This document shows, in pieces, positions 1-7,878 of a stretch of 43,805 nt of DNA. Positions within the stretch are counted from its first letter, which is position 1; every line of letters begins with the position of its first letter. Made by a program: the position numbers and the translations under genes. The notes under the pieces are model-generated. The model worked only from the letters and a program-made list of their open reading frames with translations. It made no database searches and was not told where the DNA came from. The stretch is from Nitrospirota bacterium (lineage in GTDB: Bacteria; Nitrospirota; Thermodesulfovibrionia; Thermodesulfovibrionales; JdFR-85), in assembly GCA_035873375.1 (NCBI GenBank), contig JAYWMQ010000004.1, positions 1 through 43,805 of the forward strand. The letters are read 5' to 3'.

Positions 1-1121
1 GCCTGGATCAGGCTGTTAATACCTTCTAAAATGCCATTGTTAATGTTGGACTGAAACCATCGAAGGACACCGTTCCAGTGTCGTTTAATTGTATAAGCAG
101 CTTGCTTGATTGGCTTCAATCGGCTATGTGTAGCCCAGAAATACCACTTCTTAAGATAGGCTTCTGCCATCAATGGAGGTTGATTGAACAGCTCCTGAAA
201 GTTGAGACGAATGTGATAGGCACGACTGGTCTTCAGGTTGAGCTTTTTAACTGTCAGCTGTTCAAGGGTTCCTATCTGAGACAGCTTGAGGTTTTCCGGG
301 TTTTTCAGCCATAGGTAACGTGTTCGAGCCAACTCGGGTCGATCTTCTTGCTCCTGACGGCGCACTTCATCCACAGCCTCATTGATGATTTTCATGATGT
401 GAAACTTATCAAAAGTTAACTGGGCGTTGGAAAACTCTTTTTCAACACCGCTGATGAATGCCGGAGACATGTCACAACATACTTCTTCAATCTTTTCAGG
501 ATTGCCATTGTGATTGGTCAAATCCTCCTTGAAACGCTCTACAGTGGAAGCATCTTTGCCTTCTGTGGCAAAGAGAACTCTTGGGCCTTTAAAATCTACA
601 AACAGACTCACATAGTTATGACCACGCTTGCTTGAGGTCTCATCAACACCGACTTGTCTGACCTCAGTATAATCGGCATTATTCCGCGCCTCATCTACAT
701 AGTGGTGCAGTACTCGCCACAGCCGCGTATCGTGTTCATTAACAAAGGCGGCTATCGTCTTTACCGGCATGGCTTTGGCTAACGTCATGATCATAGCTTC
801 AAATAATAACGTGAAACCACTTCCTGAACGAGCCCAGGGTGCTTCAATTAATCGAATCCCACACCTCTTACACTGGACTCGAGGCACTCTCGCAATCAGG
901 TATGTCTCGTGCTGGAAAAAATTCAAGTGTCGCCAAGTCTTCTCTTCAGTGTCATATGCTTTTACGTCATCCTGTCCACACTCTGGACAGCTAAAAGTGC
1001 TTCCGCGAGGAAAATCAATCTTTATTTCTAAACGCTTCTGCTGCGGATCAAAATCTGAAGATGTCACCCGCCACGGCGGTGTCAAACCAAGGGCCTTTTG
1101 TATAAGTTCAGTATCTGTCAT
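1..1121 (-). CDS. ISL3-family transposase (3' end beyond window)
   Basis: This is a DDE transposase reading leftward and open from an ATG at 1121 to the window edge, 373 codons without a stop. An N-terminal zinc ribbon is visible (CPEC near residues 45-48 and CKRC near 84-87). A helix-turn-helix-like stretch follows at about 115-145. The catalytic acidic residues fit D160 (GVDET), D217 (CDMSPAF) and E366 (NGILEG). The motif NNGILEGINS near the edge is typical of the ISL3 C-terminal region, so only the last few dozen residues should be missing. It moves its own insertion sequence by cut-and-paste. The gene appears intact in what is visible. Family assignment rests on these motifs, not on a search. 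Confidence 0.9.
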   Translation of the reverse strand, partial: MTDTELIQKALGLTPPWRVTSSDFDPQQKRLEIKIDFPRGSTFSCPECGQDDVKAYDTEEKTWRHLNFFQHETYLIARVPRVQCKRCGIRLIEAPWARSGSGFTLLFEAMIMTLAKAMPVKTIAAFVNEHDTRLWRVLHHYVDEARNNADYTEVRQVGVDETSSKRGHNYVSLFVDFKGPRVLFATEGKDASTVERFKEDLTNHNGNPEKIEEVCCDMSPAFISGVEKEFSNAQLTFDKFHIMKIINEAVDEVRRQEQEDRPELARTRYLWLKNPENLKLSQIGTLEQLTVKKLNLKTSRAYHIRLNFQELFNQPPLMAEAYLKKWYFWATHSRLKPIKQAAYTIKRHWNGVLRWFQSNINNGILEGINSLIQ

Positions 1122-1190
1122 AATGCGTATGAACTTACCATTTTGTATGGCTACTAAGCAAGGGCTACCCACTCAAATCAGCGAGGAACC
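1..1190 (-). mobile_element. ISL3-type insertion sequence, right-hand part
   Basis: The transposase plus about 70 bp upstream form one end of an insertion sequence. Reading outward on the minus strand, the stretch 1190-1162 begins GGTTCCTCGC and continues to GTGGGTAGCCC, which has the look of an ISL3 terminal inverted repeat. The partner repeat lies outside the window, so the exact border and the 8-bp target duplication typical of the family cannot be checked. The stop codon of the neighbouring gene lies inside this putative end. Confidence 0.6.
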
Positions 1191-1841
1191 AATCTTTGAA
1201 TACTCGTATATCTTTACTGAGCTAAATGCCATCTCTGCCTGAGCCAATAAAAACGGGAGATCATGTCGATCCTTAACAAAATATATTGATGGCTTTTCCA
1301 GGGCCAGAGCAGCTCCAGCTTCAACCAACACGCTGGACGCAAACTTTTCAGGAAGTACCATAATAAAATATCGACTTTCTTTTAATGCTAAAAAATCATC
1401 CTGTACAGATAAATCCGGAGCATCAAAATCAGACATTGATCTTATGTCTCTGCCTGCATAAATAATAGACTTAAACTTGCATTCTTTTCTAAAGGTATCT
1501 ATTAGATTTAGAATTCCTTGCCTGTCTTTTTTATACTCGTCATCTGAATCAAAACTTGCCATAGGCGATGCGATGAATAAATCATGTTTAATTGATATTT
1601 CATTGCTGGATAGCGATGGCCCTGAAGATAAGCTTTGTTGTTTTTTAAAAACAATGAACAGTATCCCTGCAAGTACAAGCAACATTCCTATGATTAGGAT
1701 AGTGAAATCCTGGCCTTTAGCTTTAGACGCAAGCAGACCTAAAATAACTTCAGTCACAAGCACAATAAGCACCAAGAGCCCTAACGGTGTTTTTACTTCA
1801 CTTATTATTGCTACCCTCGATTCCTTGGGTTGCTTAACCAT
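1173..1841 (-). CDS. Membrane protein with TIR/deoxyribosyltransferase-like domain, probably truncated by IS
   Basis: The protein has 222 residues. Two hydrophobic segments (about 16-37 and 46-66) predict an N-terminal membrane hairpin. A soluble domain from about 83 on begins DLFIASPMAS and contains SSVLVEAGAALALEKPSIYF. Such a strand opening, followed by a Ser-rich turn, Glu and a small-residue helix, is the pattern of the TIR/nucleoside 2-deoxyribosyltransferase fold, where the Glu is catalytic. Membrane-tethered domains of this type occur in defence and signalling proteins, but no partner gene is visible, so a role in immunity is speculation. The start at 1841 has an AGGAG about 6 nt upstream. 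The last codons (GSSLI and stop) fall in the putative IS end, so the native C-terminus has probably been replaced. Confidence 0.6.
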   Translation of the reverse strand: MVKQPKESRVAIISEVKTPLGLLVLIVLVTEVILGLLASKAKGQDFTILIIGMLLVLAGILFIVFKKQQSLSSGPSLSSNEISIKHDLFIASPMASFDSDDEYKKDRQGILNLIDTFRKECKFKSIIYAGRDIRSMSDFDAPDLSVQDDFLALKESRYFIMVLPEKFASSVLVEAGAALALEKPSIYFVKDRHDLPFLLAQAEMAFSSVKIYEYSKIGSSLI

Positions 1842-2012
1842 TACTTTCTCCTATGTTCGCTATAATAAATAAGCATAACCAGTTACTATTTTATATAGTT
1901 TTCTGCACTCTCACGAAGTGTACCAGACTGAAATGGTAATCGACAAGCATCCTGTTGTGTTTCTACAAAAGGTGGCAGACCCCGGAGGTCTTTCACTTTT
2001 TCTCTGGTTATA

Positions 2013-2076
2013 TTGAAAAACAAAACGTCCCGCATGAGCTGTACTGTCATGCAGTGACAGCTCCATGCGGAACGTT
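2013..2076 (-). terminator. Long-stem intrinsic terminator after gene A
   Basis: Positions 2024-2076 form a near-perfect hairpin. The arms AACGTCCCGCATG-AGCTGT and ACAGCT-CCATGCGGAACGTT differ by one mismatch and one bulged base, and the short inner loop can pair further. On the minus strand the hairpin is followed by GTTTTGTTTTTC, a T-rich tract, just past the stop codon at 2130. That is the layout of a rho-independent terminator. On the plus strand no T tract follows. An attC-like recombination site was considered because GTTAGGC follows at 2074-2080, but the matching 5' core is absent. Confidence 0.6.
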
Positions 2077-2129
2077 AGGCAATTATTTCCTTCCCTTCAA
2101 GAATACCATTCTTATAAGCGTGTTAGTGT

Positions 2130-2459
2130 TTACTCTTCCTCACCAACTGGTTCCTTTCCACTTCTGAGAGCGGCATTCGTAGGACTGAGGTAATAGAGAT
2201 AAATTGGCTTTTCAGTCCGAAGTATCTCCAATGTAGCATGGAATTGAGATAAGTTGAAGTGAAGAAATATCCGTCCGGAAGCCGAATGGAAAACCGCAGG
2301 AGCCAATGGTGTGCCATCGGGGAAGAAGTACACATATCCTCTGTAAGTATTCCCCTCATAAAGGTATATCCCCGCAACAGCAGTCCCGGGACTTAGATCA
2401 GTCGTTGCTCTACTTGACCATAAACGGACAGCATACCCATCAATCTTGAATTGTGCCAT
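2130..2459 (-). CDS. Orphan small beta-rich protein, paralogue of gene B
   Basis: Function unknown. The protein has 109 residues and no signal peptide or membrane segment. It is rich in aromatic and beta-branched residues, suggesting a beta fold. I chose the ATG at 2459 because AGGGGG lies 6 nt upstream; an in-frame ATG at 2474 has no such site. The C-terminal half (GRIFLHFNLSQF, ILRTEKPIYLYY, EPVGEEE) matches the gene at 28480-28791 (GIIRMHLPSAMF, VLRNEKPVYIYF, EPIGEGE), and both start MA, so the two are paralogues. It stands alone between a 390-bp leader region and a strong terminator, in a strip with an insertion sequence. Confidence 0.65.
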   Translation of the reverse strand: MAQFKIDGYAVRLWSSRATTDLSPGTAVAGIYLYEGNTYRGYVYFFPDGTPLAPAVFHSASGRIFLHFNLSQFHATLEILRTEKPIYLYYLSPTNAALRSGKEPVGEEE

Positions 2460-2851
2460 GATAAACCCCCTCATAGTTTGATTAGTTCCTAAGCACCAAA
2501 GCCAACGCTACATTAATTATATTCCCTCCTCGATCACCTCCTTCCCAGCCGTCCAGGAAACGTTGTTTAACTTTAAAATAACGTGTCCGTTACTCCTTGA
2601 TCCGGAAGCAATAAAAATACTCAAACATACCCAATCCTAATATTTAGTTATAACAAGTTATTAGATGCTTTCTGTAAATATACCAGATTAAATGGCATTT
2701 GACAAGCTTTATTTTGAATCAATTCCTTAACTGAACAACCTTATTTCTAAAACGTTATCAAAAAAGGTGAAAACTGCACCTTAATCCCCCTCCCCCTCGC
2801 CCTCACCCGTCAAGGGGGAGGGAAATATTTATCAGAACTCCGAGATCATAT
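2460..2851. other. Gene-free stretch: leader of gene A and GC-rich inverted repeat
   Basis: No credible ORF is present. On the minus strand, AAGGAGGTGATC (around 2543-2532) is a perfect match to the anti-SD end of 16S rRNA, yet it lies 76 nt upstream of gene A and is followed by an ATG-TAG pair rather than a gene. The paralogue B has AAGGAGGT at nearly the same distance. At 2679-2707 is a sequence resembling 1919-1948 (24 of 30 positions). At 2789-2821, CCTCCCCCT and AGGGGGAGG form a 9-bp stem with a 15-nt loop just past the DUF2400 stop; it lacks a T tract, and C-rich repeats of this kind are scattered in many genomes. Confidence 0.5.
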
Positions 2852-3691
2852 TCACAAATTTACAACAGGACAGGCTGAACGATCACCCGTGCAGGCCCCA
2901 TCTCGGCACAACCCCATAATCCCCTGATGACAGAGGGCGAAATCATATTTTAACGGGTCTTCGGGGTCAAGCCTCCTGAGGCTTTCTGTAATCTCCTCGG
3001 CCATCTTCCAGTCCCGGCTCTTCCTGCCGGTGAGACCGAGACATTGGCTGATCCTTGCAATATGTGTATCAAGGGGGATAACGAGCCGGTTTCTGGAAAT
3101 CCCCTTCCAAATGCCGAAATCAATATCCCCGCTTCTGACCATCCACCGCAGAAAGAGGTTCATCCTCTTGCAGGAACTCCCTCTTTCAGGGGAGGGAAAA
3201 AACTGTTTAAACCCCACCGGGTTCATATCCTGACCGTATACAGGGGTTTTATCCAGAGACAGGACATACCTGACCATACCTGAGATTGAAGTTGAAACCG
3301 CCCTGCCGTCATATGCCTCAAGAAAAGCTCCCTCAACAGAACCATATCTTCCGAGTATGGCTGAGAGCACATAAATCAGACAGACTATGTCCTCGGTATT
3401 ATTGAACCTGTATTTTATACCATCAAACCGGCGGGCATCTTTTTTGGGGTCAAAGTTGGCAATAAAGCCGGCAGGGTTTTTCCCCATGAGGGCCAATATC
3501 CTGTCAATCACTGGGGTGAAGAGGGTTACCCTTCCGTAGGCAAAGGCTGAGGCAATAAAGGCGGCAACTTCTATATCTCTTTTCTCTTTGTATTGGTGGG
3601 GAAATTTAACGGGGTCATGAAGGAGCCTTTCACTGAAATCATAGGTGCTATATAAATTATCAAGGATTTCTTTAAGTCCGGGGTAACCCAA
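2852..3691 (-). CDS. TIGR02757/DUF2400 family protein
   Basis: About 279 residues. The sequence matches the TIGR02757 (DUF2400) family in layout: LKEILDNLYSTYDF at the start, DPVKFPHQY, AFIASAFAYGRV, and a C-terminal half with RNRLVIPLDTHIARI and DPLKYDFALCHQGIMGLC. The family is uncharacterised; its C-terminal half resembles helix-hairpin-helix DNA glycosylases of the endonuclease III type, including a Cys cluster at the very end (C-x5-C-x6-C). The frame is open up to a TTG at 3727 that would overlap rnr by 56 bp. I prefer the TTG at 3691 because GGGAG sits 7 nt upstream, while the TTG at 3727 abuts its only purine tract. It overlaps the end of rnr by 20 bp, so it is probably translated after rnr. 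Confidence 0.85.
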   Translation of the reverse strand: MGYPGLKEILDNLYSTYDFSERLLHDPVKFPHQYKEKRDIEVAAFIASAFAYGRVTLFTPVIDRILALMGKNPAGFIANFDPKKDARRFDGIKYRFNNTEDIVCLIYVLSAILGRYGSVEGAFLEAYDGRAVSTSISGMVRYVLSLDKTPVYGQDMNPVGFKQFFPSPERGSSCKRMNLFLRWMVRSGDIDFGIWKGISRNRLVIPLDTHIARISQCLGLTGRKSRDWKMAEEITESLRRLDPEDPLKYDFALCHQGIMGLCRDGACTGDRSACPVVNL

Positions 3692-5771
3692 AGATGATCT
3701 CCCGTTGATCCAGATCCACCTTGTCAACCCTTACGGTAATCTCATCCCCGATGGAAAATCTTCTCTTCTTCCGCCTTCCGACAAGCTGGAGGTTTCTCTC
3801 ATTATAAATATAGTAGTCATCAGTCAGGTAGGATACATGCAGGAAACCATCAACATAGAAATCCTTGAGCCTCACCTTTATGCCCTGCGGGGTAACACCG
3901 ACTATCCTTGCAACAAGCTCCTCGCCGACCTTACCCTTCATAAACCATGCACGCATGGCAGCCACTACTGCCCTCTCTGCATCGTCAGCAATCCTTTCCC
4001 TCCTGGAGCAATGAAAGGCAGTACTTGGGAGGGCCTCTTCAAGCTCTTTCATCCTCTCATCCTTCATCTTTTTTCTCCCCAGCACCTCCCTGAGTATCCT
4101 GTGGACAACAAGGTCTGAATAACGCCTTATGGGTGAAGTGAAATGGGTATAGCACTCTGATGCAAGGCCAAAGTGGCCGACATTCTGGATAGAGTAGCGG
4201 GCCTGCTTCAGTGAACGGAGGACTATATAGTTGACGACATCCTCTTCAGGCCTGCCCCTGACCTTCTCCAGGATGTAAGGCAGGTCCTTTACATTCAAAT
4301 GCTTTTTCCTGATGTTGGTTACGGCCTTTACCACCTTCAGGATATCATCCATCTTGCTCTGATCAGGAGGCTCATGTATCCTGTAAATAGACGGCACACC
4401 CATTGCCGAGAGATTCTCTGCTACGGTCTCATTGGCAGCAATCATGAACTCCTCTATAATCATATGGGCAAAGTTCCTCTCTGCTACAACAATGGCCTCG
4501 GGATTGCCCCTTATGTCAAGCAACACCTCCGGCTCCGGAAGATCAAAGTCAAGGCTTCCCCTCTTGAGCCGCCTCTCTCTCATAACACCGCATAACTCTT
4601 CCATGAGCTCAAACTCTTTCAGGAGATAATCATACCGCTTCCTCAGTTTCCTGTCTTCGTCAACGAGTATTTCCTTCACCTGCGTATAAGTCATCCTCTC
4701 GTCGCTCCGGATAATACTCGGATAAAACCTCTGATTAATCCTCACTCCATCGCGGGAAAAGTCCATCTCCACTGTAAAGGCAAACCTTGGAACTTTCGGC
4801 TTTAAGCTGCATATATCCTCAGAGAGTTTTTTTGGAAGCATGGGCACTACCCTGTCCGGAAGATAGACGCTTGTCCCCCTCTTTTTCGCCTCCCTGTCAA
4901 TAACACTCTCCCAGGGCACGTAATACCCCACATCAGCTATATGGACGTAAAGGGTATAGCCGAACTTCCTGAGCTTTATTGATATGGCATCGTCAAAATC
5001 CTTTGCCCTTTCGCCGTCAATGGTGACGGTGGGCAGTTTCTGCAGGTCTTTTCTCCTGCCCGGCATATCATCGGGAATCTCTGCAGAAAGCGATTTTGCC
5101 TCCTTTGTAACATCAGCAGGGAACTTCCTCGGGAGATTGAATTCATCAATTATGGACTCTACCTCCTCGGCAGGAATCTCCGGTTTCTTCAACATCTTTA
5201 TAACCTTTCCCGAAGGAGGCCTCTTGTCCGTGGGATAAGTCAGGATCTCTGCAACCACCATATCCCCGTTCTTCGCATTCTTCCTGTCTTTGGGTGCAAT
5301 ATATATATCAAAGGGGATGTCCCTCCTTTTTGGCCGCAGAAAAGATACACCCTTTGTTATCTCAAGGGTCCCAACCAGCCTTGTCTGGGCACGCTCAAGT
5401 ATCCTGAGGATCCTTCCATCCCGCTTCTTGGGATTTTCAATCCTCACGATCACCCTGTCACCCTCCATTGCACCAAGGGTTGCCTTTGAAGGCACAAATA
5501 CATCCCTCTGCCCGGGGTCCTCAGGAATAACAAAGCCATAACCATCCCTGTGTGCCTCAAAATAACCCTTCACAAGGCTCATCTCTTCAGGAGTGCCATA
5601 CCTGCCCTGCCGGGTCATGATAAGTTCACCGCTCTTGACAAGCCCCTGGAGGATATTCCTCAGGTGTCTCGCCTCCTTGCGGTCAAGGCCCATCTGTGAG
5701 ATGGCCTCCTTAAAGCTCAGGGGATGGCTGCAGGTGCTGAAAAATTTAAGGACGCTTTCTTTATCTATCAT
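3672..5771 (-). CDS. rnr: Ribonuclease R
   Basis: Encodes 699 residues of a 3'-5' hydrolytic exoribonuclease that degrades structured RNA in the cytoplasm. Visible in order: an N-terminal winged-helix-like region (about 1-55), cold-shock/OB domains (about 65-190), the catalytic RNB domain from about 245, and a C-terminal S1 domain (about 615-699). The RNB signature DGERAKDFDDA at 252-262 carries the metal-binding aspartates. The start at 5771 has AAAGGA about 8 nt upstream. Length is a little shorter than the enterobacterial protein and normal for other phyla. It is followed by an overlapping DUF2400 gene. Confidence 0.96.
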   Translation of the reverse strand: MIDKESVLKFFSTCSHPLSFKEAISQMGLDRKEARHLRNILQGLVKSGELIMTRQGRYGTPEEMSLVKGYFEAHRDGYGFVIPEDPGQRDVFVPSKATLGAMEGDRVIVRIENPKKRDGRILRILERAQTRLVGTLEITKGVSFLRPKRRDIPFDIYIAPKDRKNAKNGDMVVAEILTYPTDKRPPSGKVIKMLKKPEIPAEEVESIIDEFNLPRKFPADVTKEAKSLSAEIPDDMPGRRKDLQKLPTVTIDGERAKDFDDAISIKLRKFGYTLYVHIADVGYYVPWESVIDREAKKRGTSVYLPDRVVPMLPKKLSEDICSLKPKVPRFAFTVEMDFSRDGVRINQRFYPSIIRSDERMTYTQVKEILVDEDRKLRKRYDYLLKEFELMEELCGVMRERRLKRGSLDFDLPEPEVLLDIRGNPEAIVVAERNFAHMIIEEFMIAANETVAENLSAMGVPSIYRIHEPPDQSKMDDILKVVKAVTNIRKKHLNVKDLPYILEKVRGRPEEDVVNYIVLRSLKQARYSIQNVGHFGLASECYTHFTSPIRRYSDLVVHRILREVLGRKKMKDERMKELEEALPSTAFHCSRRERIADDAERAVVAAMRAWFMKGKVGEELVARIVGVTPQGIKVRLKDFYVDGFLHVSYLTDDYYIYNERNLQLVGRRKKRRFSIGDEITVRVDKVDLDQREIIFGLPRT

Positions 5772-5839
5772 CTCTCATTCCTTTAAATATCCTGTCCAGA
5801 CATGCCTCTTCTGCATATCCTGCTAAATTTTTGGTGTTA

Positions 5840-6799
5840 TCAGACATAATCCAGCAACTCTTCTATCTCCGCCCTGCTGCCCAGGAAGAGGGGAACCCTC
5901 TGATGCAGTGACTCCGGTTTGACCTTCAGTATATCTTCCTTTCCTGTTGTTGCCTTTCCCCCTGCATGTTCTATGAGAAAAGCCATTGGCGATGCCTCGT
6001 AAAGGAGCCTGAGCTTGCCGCTTTTGCTCTTACTGTCCGCCGGATAGGCAAAAACACCACCCTTTATCAGGGTCCTGTGTACATCAGCAACCATGGAGCC
6101 TATATATCTTGCAGTGTACCCTTTCTGCTTTAAAGAGTCAATATACTTCCTCAATCCATCGTCCCATCCCGGATAATTCGACTCATTTATGGAATATGTC
6201 TTTCCCCTTTCAGGAAGTCTCATATCAGGGTGAGACAACAGGAATAACCCGACTGCCGGATCAAGAGTAAATCCGGTCACTCCGTTGCCGGTGGAGTAAA
6301 CCATCATTGTTGAAGAACCGTAAACCACATAACCTGCTGCAACCTGTTTATACCCCTCCTGAAAAAAATCCTCAACAGTTCCACTGACCTTTTTATGAAT
6401 CGAAAAGATTGTTCCGATATTTACGTTCACATCAATATTTGACGAACCATCCAGGGGGTCAAAGGCTATAATATATTTGCCATCCTTCCCCTTTTCCGGG
6501 AAAATGGCCTCGTCAAGCTCTTCCGAGGCAAGCGCATAAAACTGCCCACTGTCTGAAAGATGCCTGACCATCATTTTATTTGACATTTCATCAAGTTTCT
6601 GAACCTCTTCTCCCTGGACATTGACCCTTCCGGCCTTTCCCAGTATATCGGCAAGACCTGCCATCCTGACATGAGAGGCTATAATCTTTGTGGCTGTTTC
6701 CATTGCCGTGAGGGCCAGAGATAATGAGCCCGTGGCATGTGAATACCTCCGTTCCTCCTCAAGAATAAACCTGTTTAAATCCATCCCTAACTGTCCCAT
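5840..6799 (-). CDS. fbp: Fructose-1,6-bisphosphatase class I
   Basis: A 319-residue gluconeogenic enzyme that hydrolyses fructose 1,6-bisphosphate to fructose 6-phosphate. The class I signature FDPLDGSSNID is intact, preceded by the acidic ASEELDEAIF and followed by the substrate-binding YIGSMVADVHRTL and LRLLYEASPMAFLIEHAGG. The start at 6799 has AAGGAGG four to five nt upstream. It lies between rnr and tRNA-Thr on the same strand; the 68 bp to rnr allow co-transcription but no coupling is visible. With glgB and the phosphohexomutase nearby it fits a sugar-storage and gluconeogenesis context. Confidence 0.96.
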   Translation of the reverse strand: MGQLGMDLNRFILEEERRYSHATGSLSLALTAMETATKIIASHVRMAGLADILGKAGRVNVQGEEVQKLDEMSNKMMVRHLSDSGQFYALASEELDEAIFPEKGKDGKYIIAFDPLDGSSNIDVNVNIGTIFSIHKKVSGTVEDFFQEGYKQVAAGYVVYGSSTMMVYSTGNGVTGFTLDPAVGLFLLSHPDMRLPERGKTYSINESNYPGWDDGLRKYIDSLKQKGYTARYIGSMVADVHRTLIKGGVFAYPADSKSKSGKLRLLYEASPMAFLIEHAGGKATTGKEDILKVKPESLHQRVPLFLGSRAEIEELLDYV

Positions 6800-6856
6800 A
6801 TATCCTCCTTGACTGTAATAATTTTTCTCTTCATTTCAAGTAGGTGTTTTAAAAGG

Positions 6857-6933
6857 TGGAGCCGAGGAGGGGATTCGAACCCCTGACCTGCTGATTACGA
6901 ATCAGCTGCTCTACCAGACTGAGCTACCCCGGC
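6857..6933 (-). tRNA. tRNA-Thr (CGT anticodon)
   Basis: Read on the minus strand, GCCGGGG pairs with CCTCGGC as the acceptor stem. The anticodon stem GCTGA/TCAGC encloses the loop TTCGTAA with anticodon CGT (codon ACG). The T arm contains GGTTCGAATCC. The discriminator base and an encoded CCA end follow. All arms fold well over 77 nt. Confidence 0.96.
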
Positions 6934-7034
6934 TGATCAGCAATTACCCAAATTGAGCGATTTAATTATTACATGGAATCGCCCGATTTGGTTTCTAATT
7001 ATACATCAAACCCCCTCTATTTTGCCTCCCATCA

Positions 7035-7043
7035 TGTTAAAAT
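7035..7043 (+). promoter_or_regulatory. Possible extended -10 promoter of trmJ
   Basis: TGTTAAAAT matches an extended -10 (TG-n-TAAAAT). No convincing -35 precedes it. It would start transcription near 7050, downstream of the alternative upstream start codons and about 30 nt before the preferred ATG at 7082, which supports that start. Confidence 0.4.
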
Positions 7044-7081
7044 ATCTCCACAGACTTCAGAATGCTTATTTTTCTCTAAAA

Positions 7082-7846
7082 ATGCCAAACTGGAAAGACA
7101 ACATATACTTTACACTCGTAAACCCCTCTGAGCCCGGCAATATAGGGGCTGCTGCAAGGGCCATCAGGAACACGGGGTTTTCAAACCTTGAGCTGATTAA
7201 CCCGCCTGAAAATCATACCGAAGGCCATGATTTCTGGCTTGCCTGTCACGCCACAGACACACTCAGGGATGCGGCAGTTTATGACTCCATGGATAAGGCC
7301 CTGAAGGACAAGGCCCTGATAGTCGGCACATCAAGGAGGGCGGGCAGGAAAAGGGGTCTGCTCTTTCCGCTCAAGGAAGGGGTAAAAGAGATGGTGAAGG
7401 CGGCTGGAAAGAACAGGGTGGCCATACTCTTTGGCAGGGAGGACAGGGGGCTTACAAATGAAGAGGTGGACAAGTGCGGTTTCCTCATGCATATACCCAC
7501 TGCTGCAGATGCCCCGTCACTCAACCTTGCCCAGGCAGTCCTTCTTGTGGCATATGAGCTTGCCTGCCGGACACCGGCGGCTGAAAGCCCCGCTCTTATC
7601 CCGCATGAAGAGATGCAGCAGCTCTTTGAGCATATCAGGAAGACATTAAAACTCCTTGAGTATATCCCCAGGGGAGACAGGGACATGGAAGATAGGATAA
7701 TGCGCAACCTGAGGCACGTGCTCGGCCGCTCCGGGCTCACACCATGGGAGGGAGGGATGGTCCGCGGCATCTGCAAGAGGATAGAGCAGGTAGTTAATGG
7801 AGATGGGGAGTTCAGAGCAAAGAGTAAAGGGATTAATGTAAAATAA
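7082..7846 (+). CDS. trmJ: tRNA/rRNA 2'-O-methyltransferase, TrmJ-like SpoU family
   Basis: About 254 residues from the ATG at 7082. The SPOUT methyltransferase motifs are present: [17 protein letters not shown] near the start, [18 protein letters not shown] in the middle and [22 protein letters not shown] as the knot region that binds S-adenosylmethionine. The order and spacing match TrmJ, which methylates ribose 32 of several tRNAs, and the C-terminal extension with [12 protein letters not shown] is also usual for it. The frame extends upstream to a TTG at 6953, but that part has no family resemblance and a predicted promoter lies inside it. The gene is divergent from tRNA-Thr. Related SpoU rRNA methylases cannot be fully excluded. 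Confidence 0.88.
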   Translation: MPNWKDNIYFTLVNPSEPGNIGAAARAIRNTGFSNLELINPPENHTEGHDFWLACHATDTLRDAAVYDSMDKALKDKALIVGTSRRAGRKRGLLFPLKEGVKEMVKAAGKNRVAILFGREDRGLTNEEVDKCGFLMHIPTAADAPSLNLAQAVLLVAYELACRTPAAESPALIPHEEMQQLFEHIRKTLKLLEYIPRGDRDMEDRIMRNLRHVLGRSGLTPWEGGMVRGICKRIEQVVNGDGEFRAKSKGINVK

Positions 7847-7878
7847 ATTTCATATTCATGAAAGGAGGTCCATATATT

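Noticed and set aside
769-1242. A plus-strand ORF opposite the transposase
   Set aside because: The minus frame encodes a full transposase with zinc ribbon and DDE residues; this one is its shadow.
2020-2080. Integron attC site
   Set aside because: Only the GTTAGGC side fits; the other side reads ACAAAAC rather than RYYYAAC, and a T tract supports a terminator.
3692-3727. Upstream TTG start for the DUF2400 gene
   Set aside because: It would deepen the overlap with rnr and its only purine tract abuts the codon; the TTG at 3691 has GGGAG at 7 nt.
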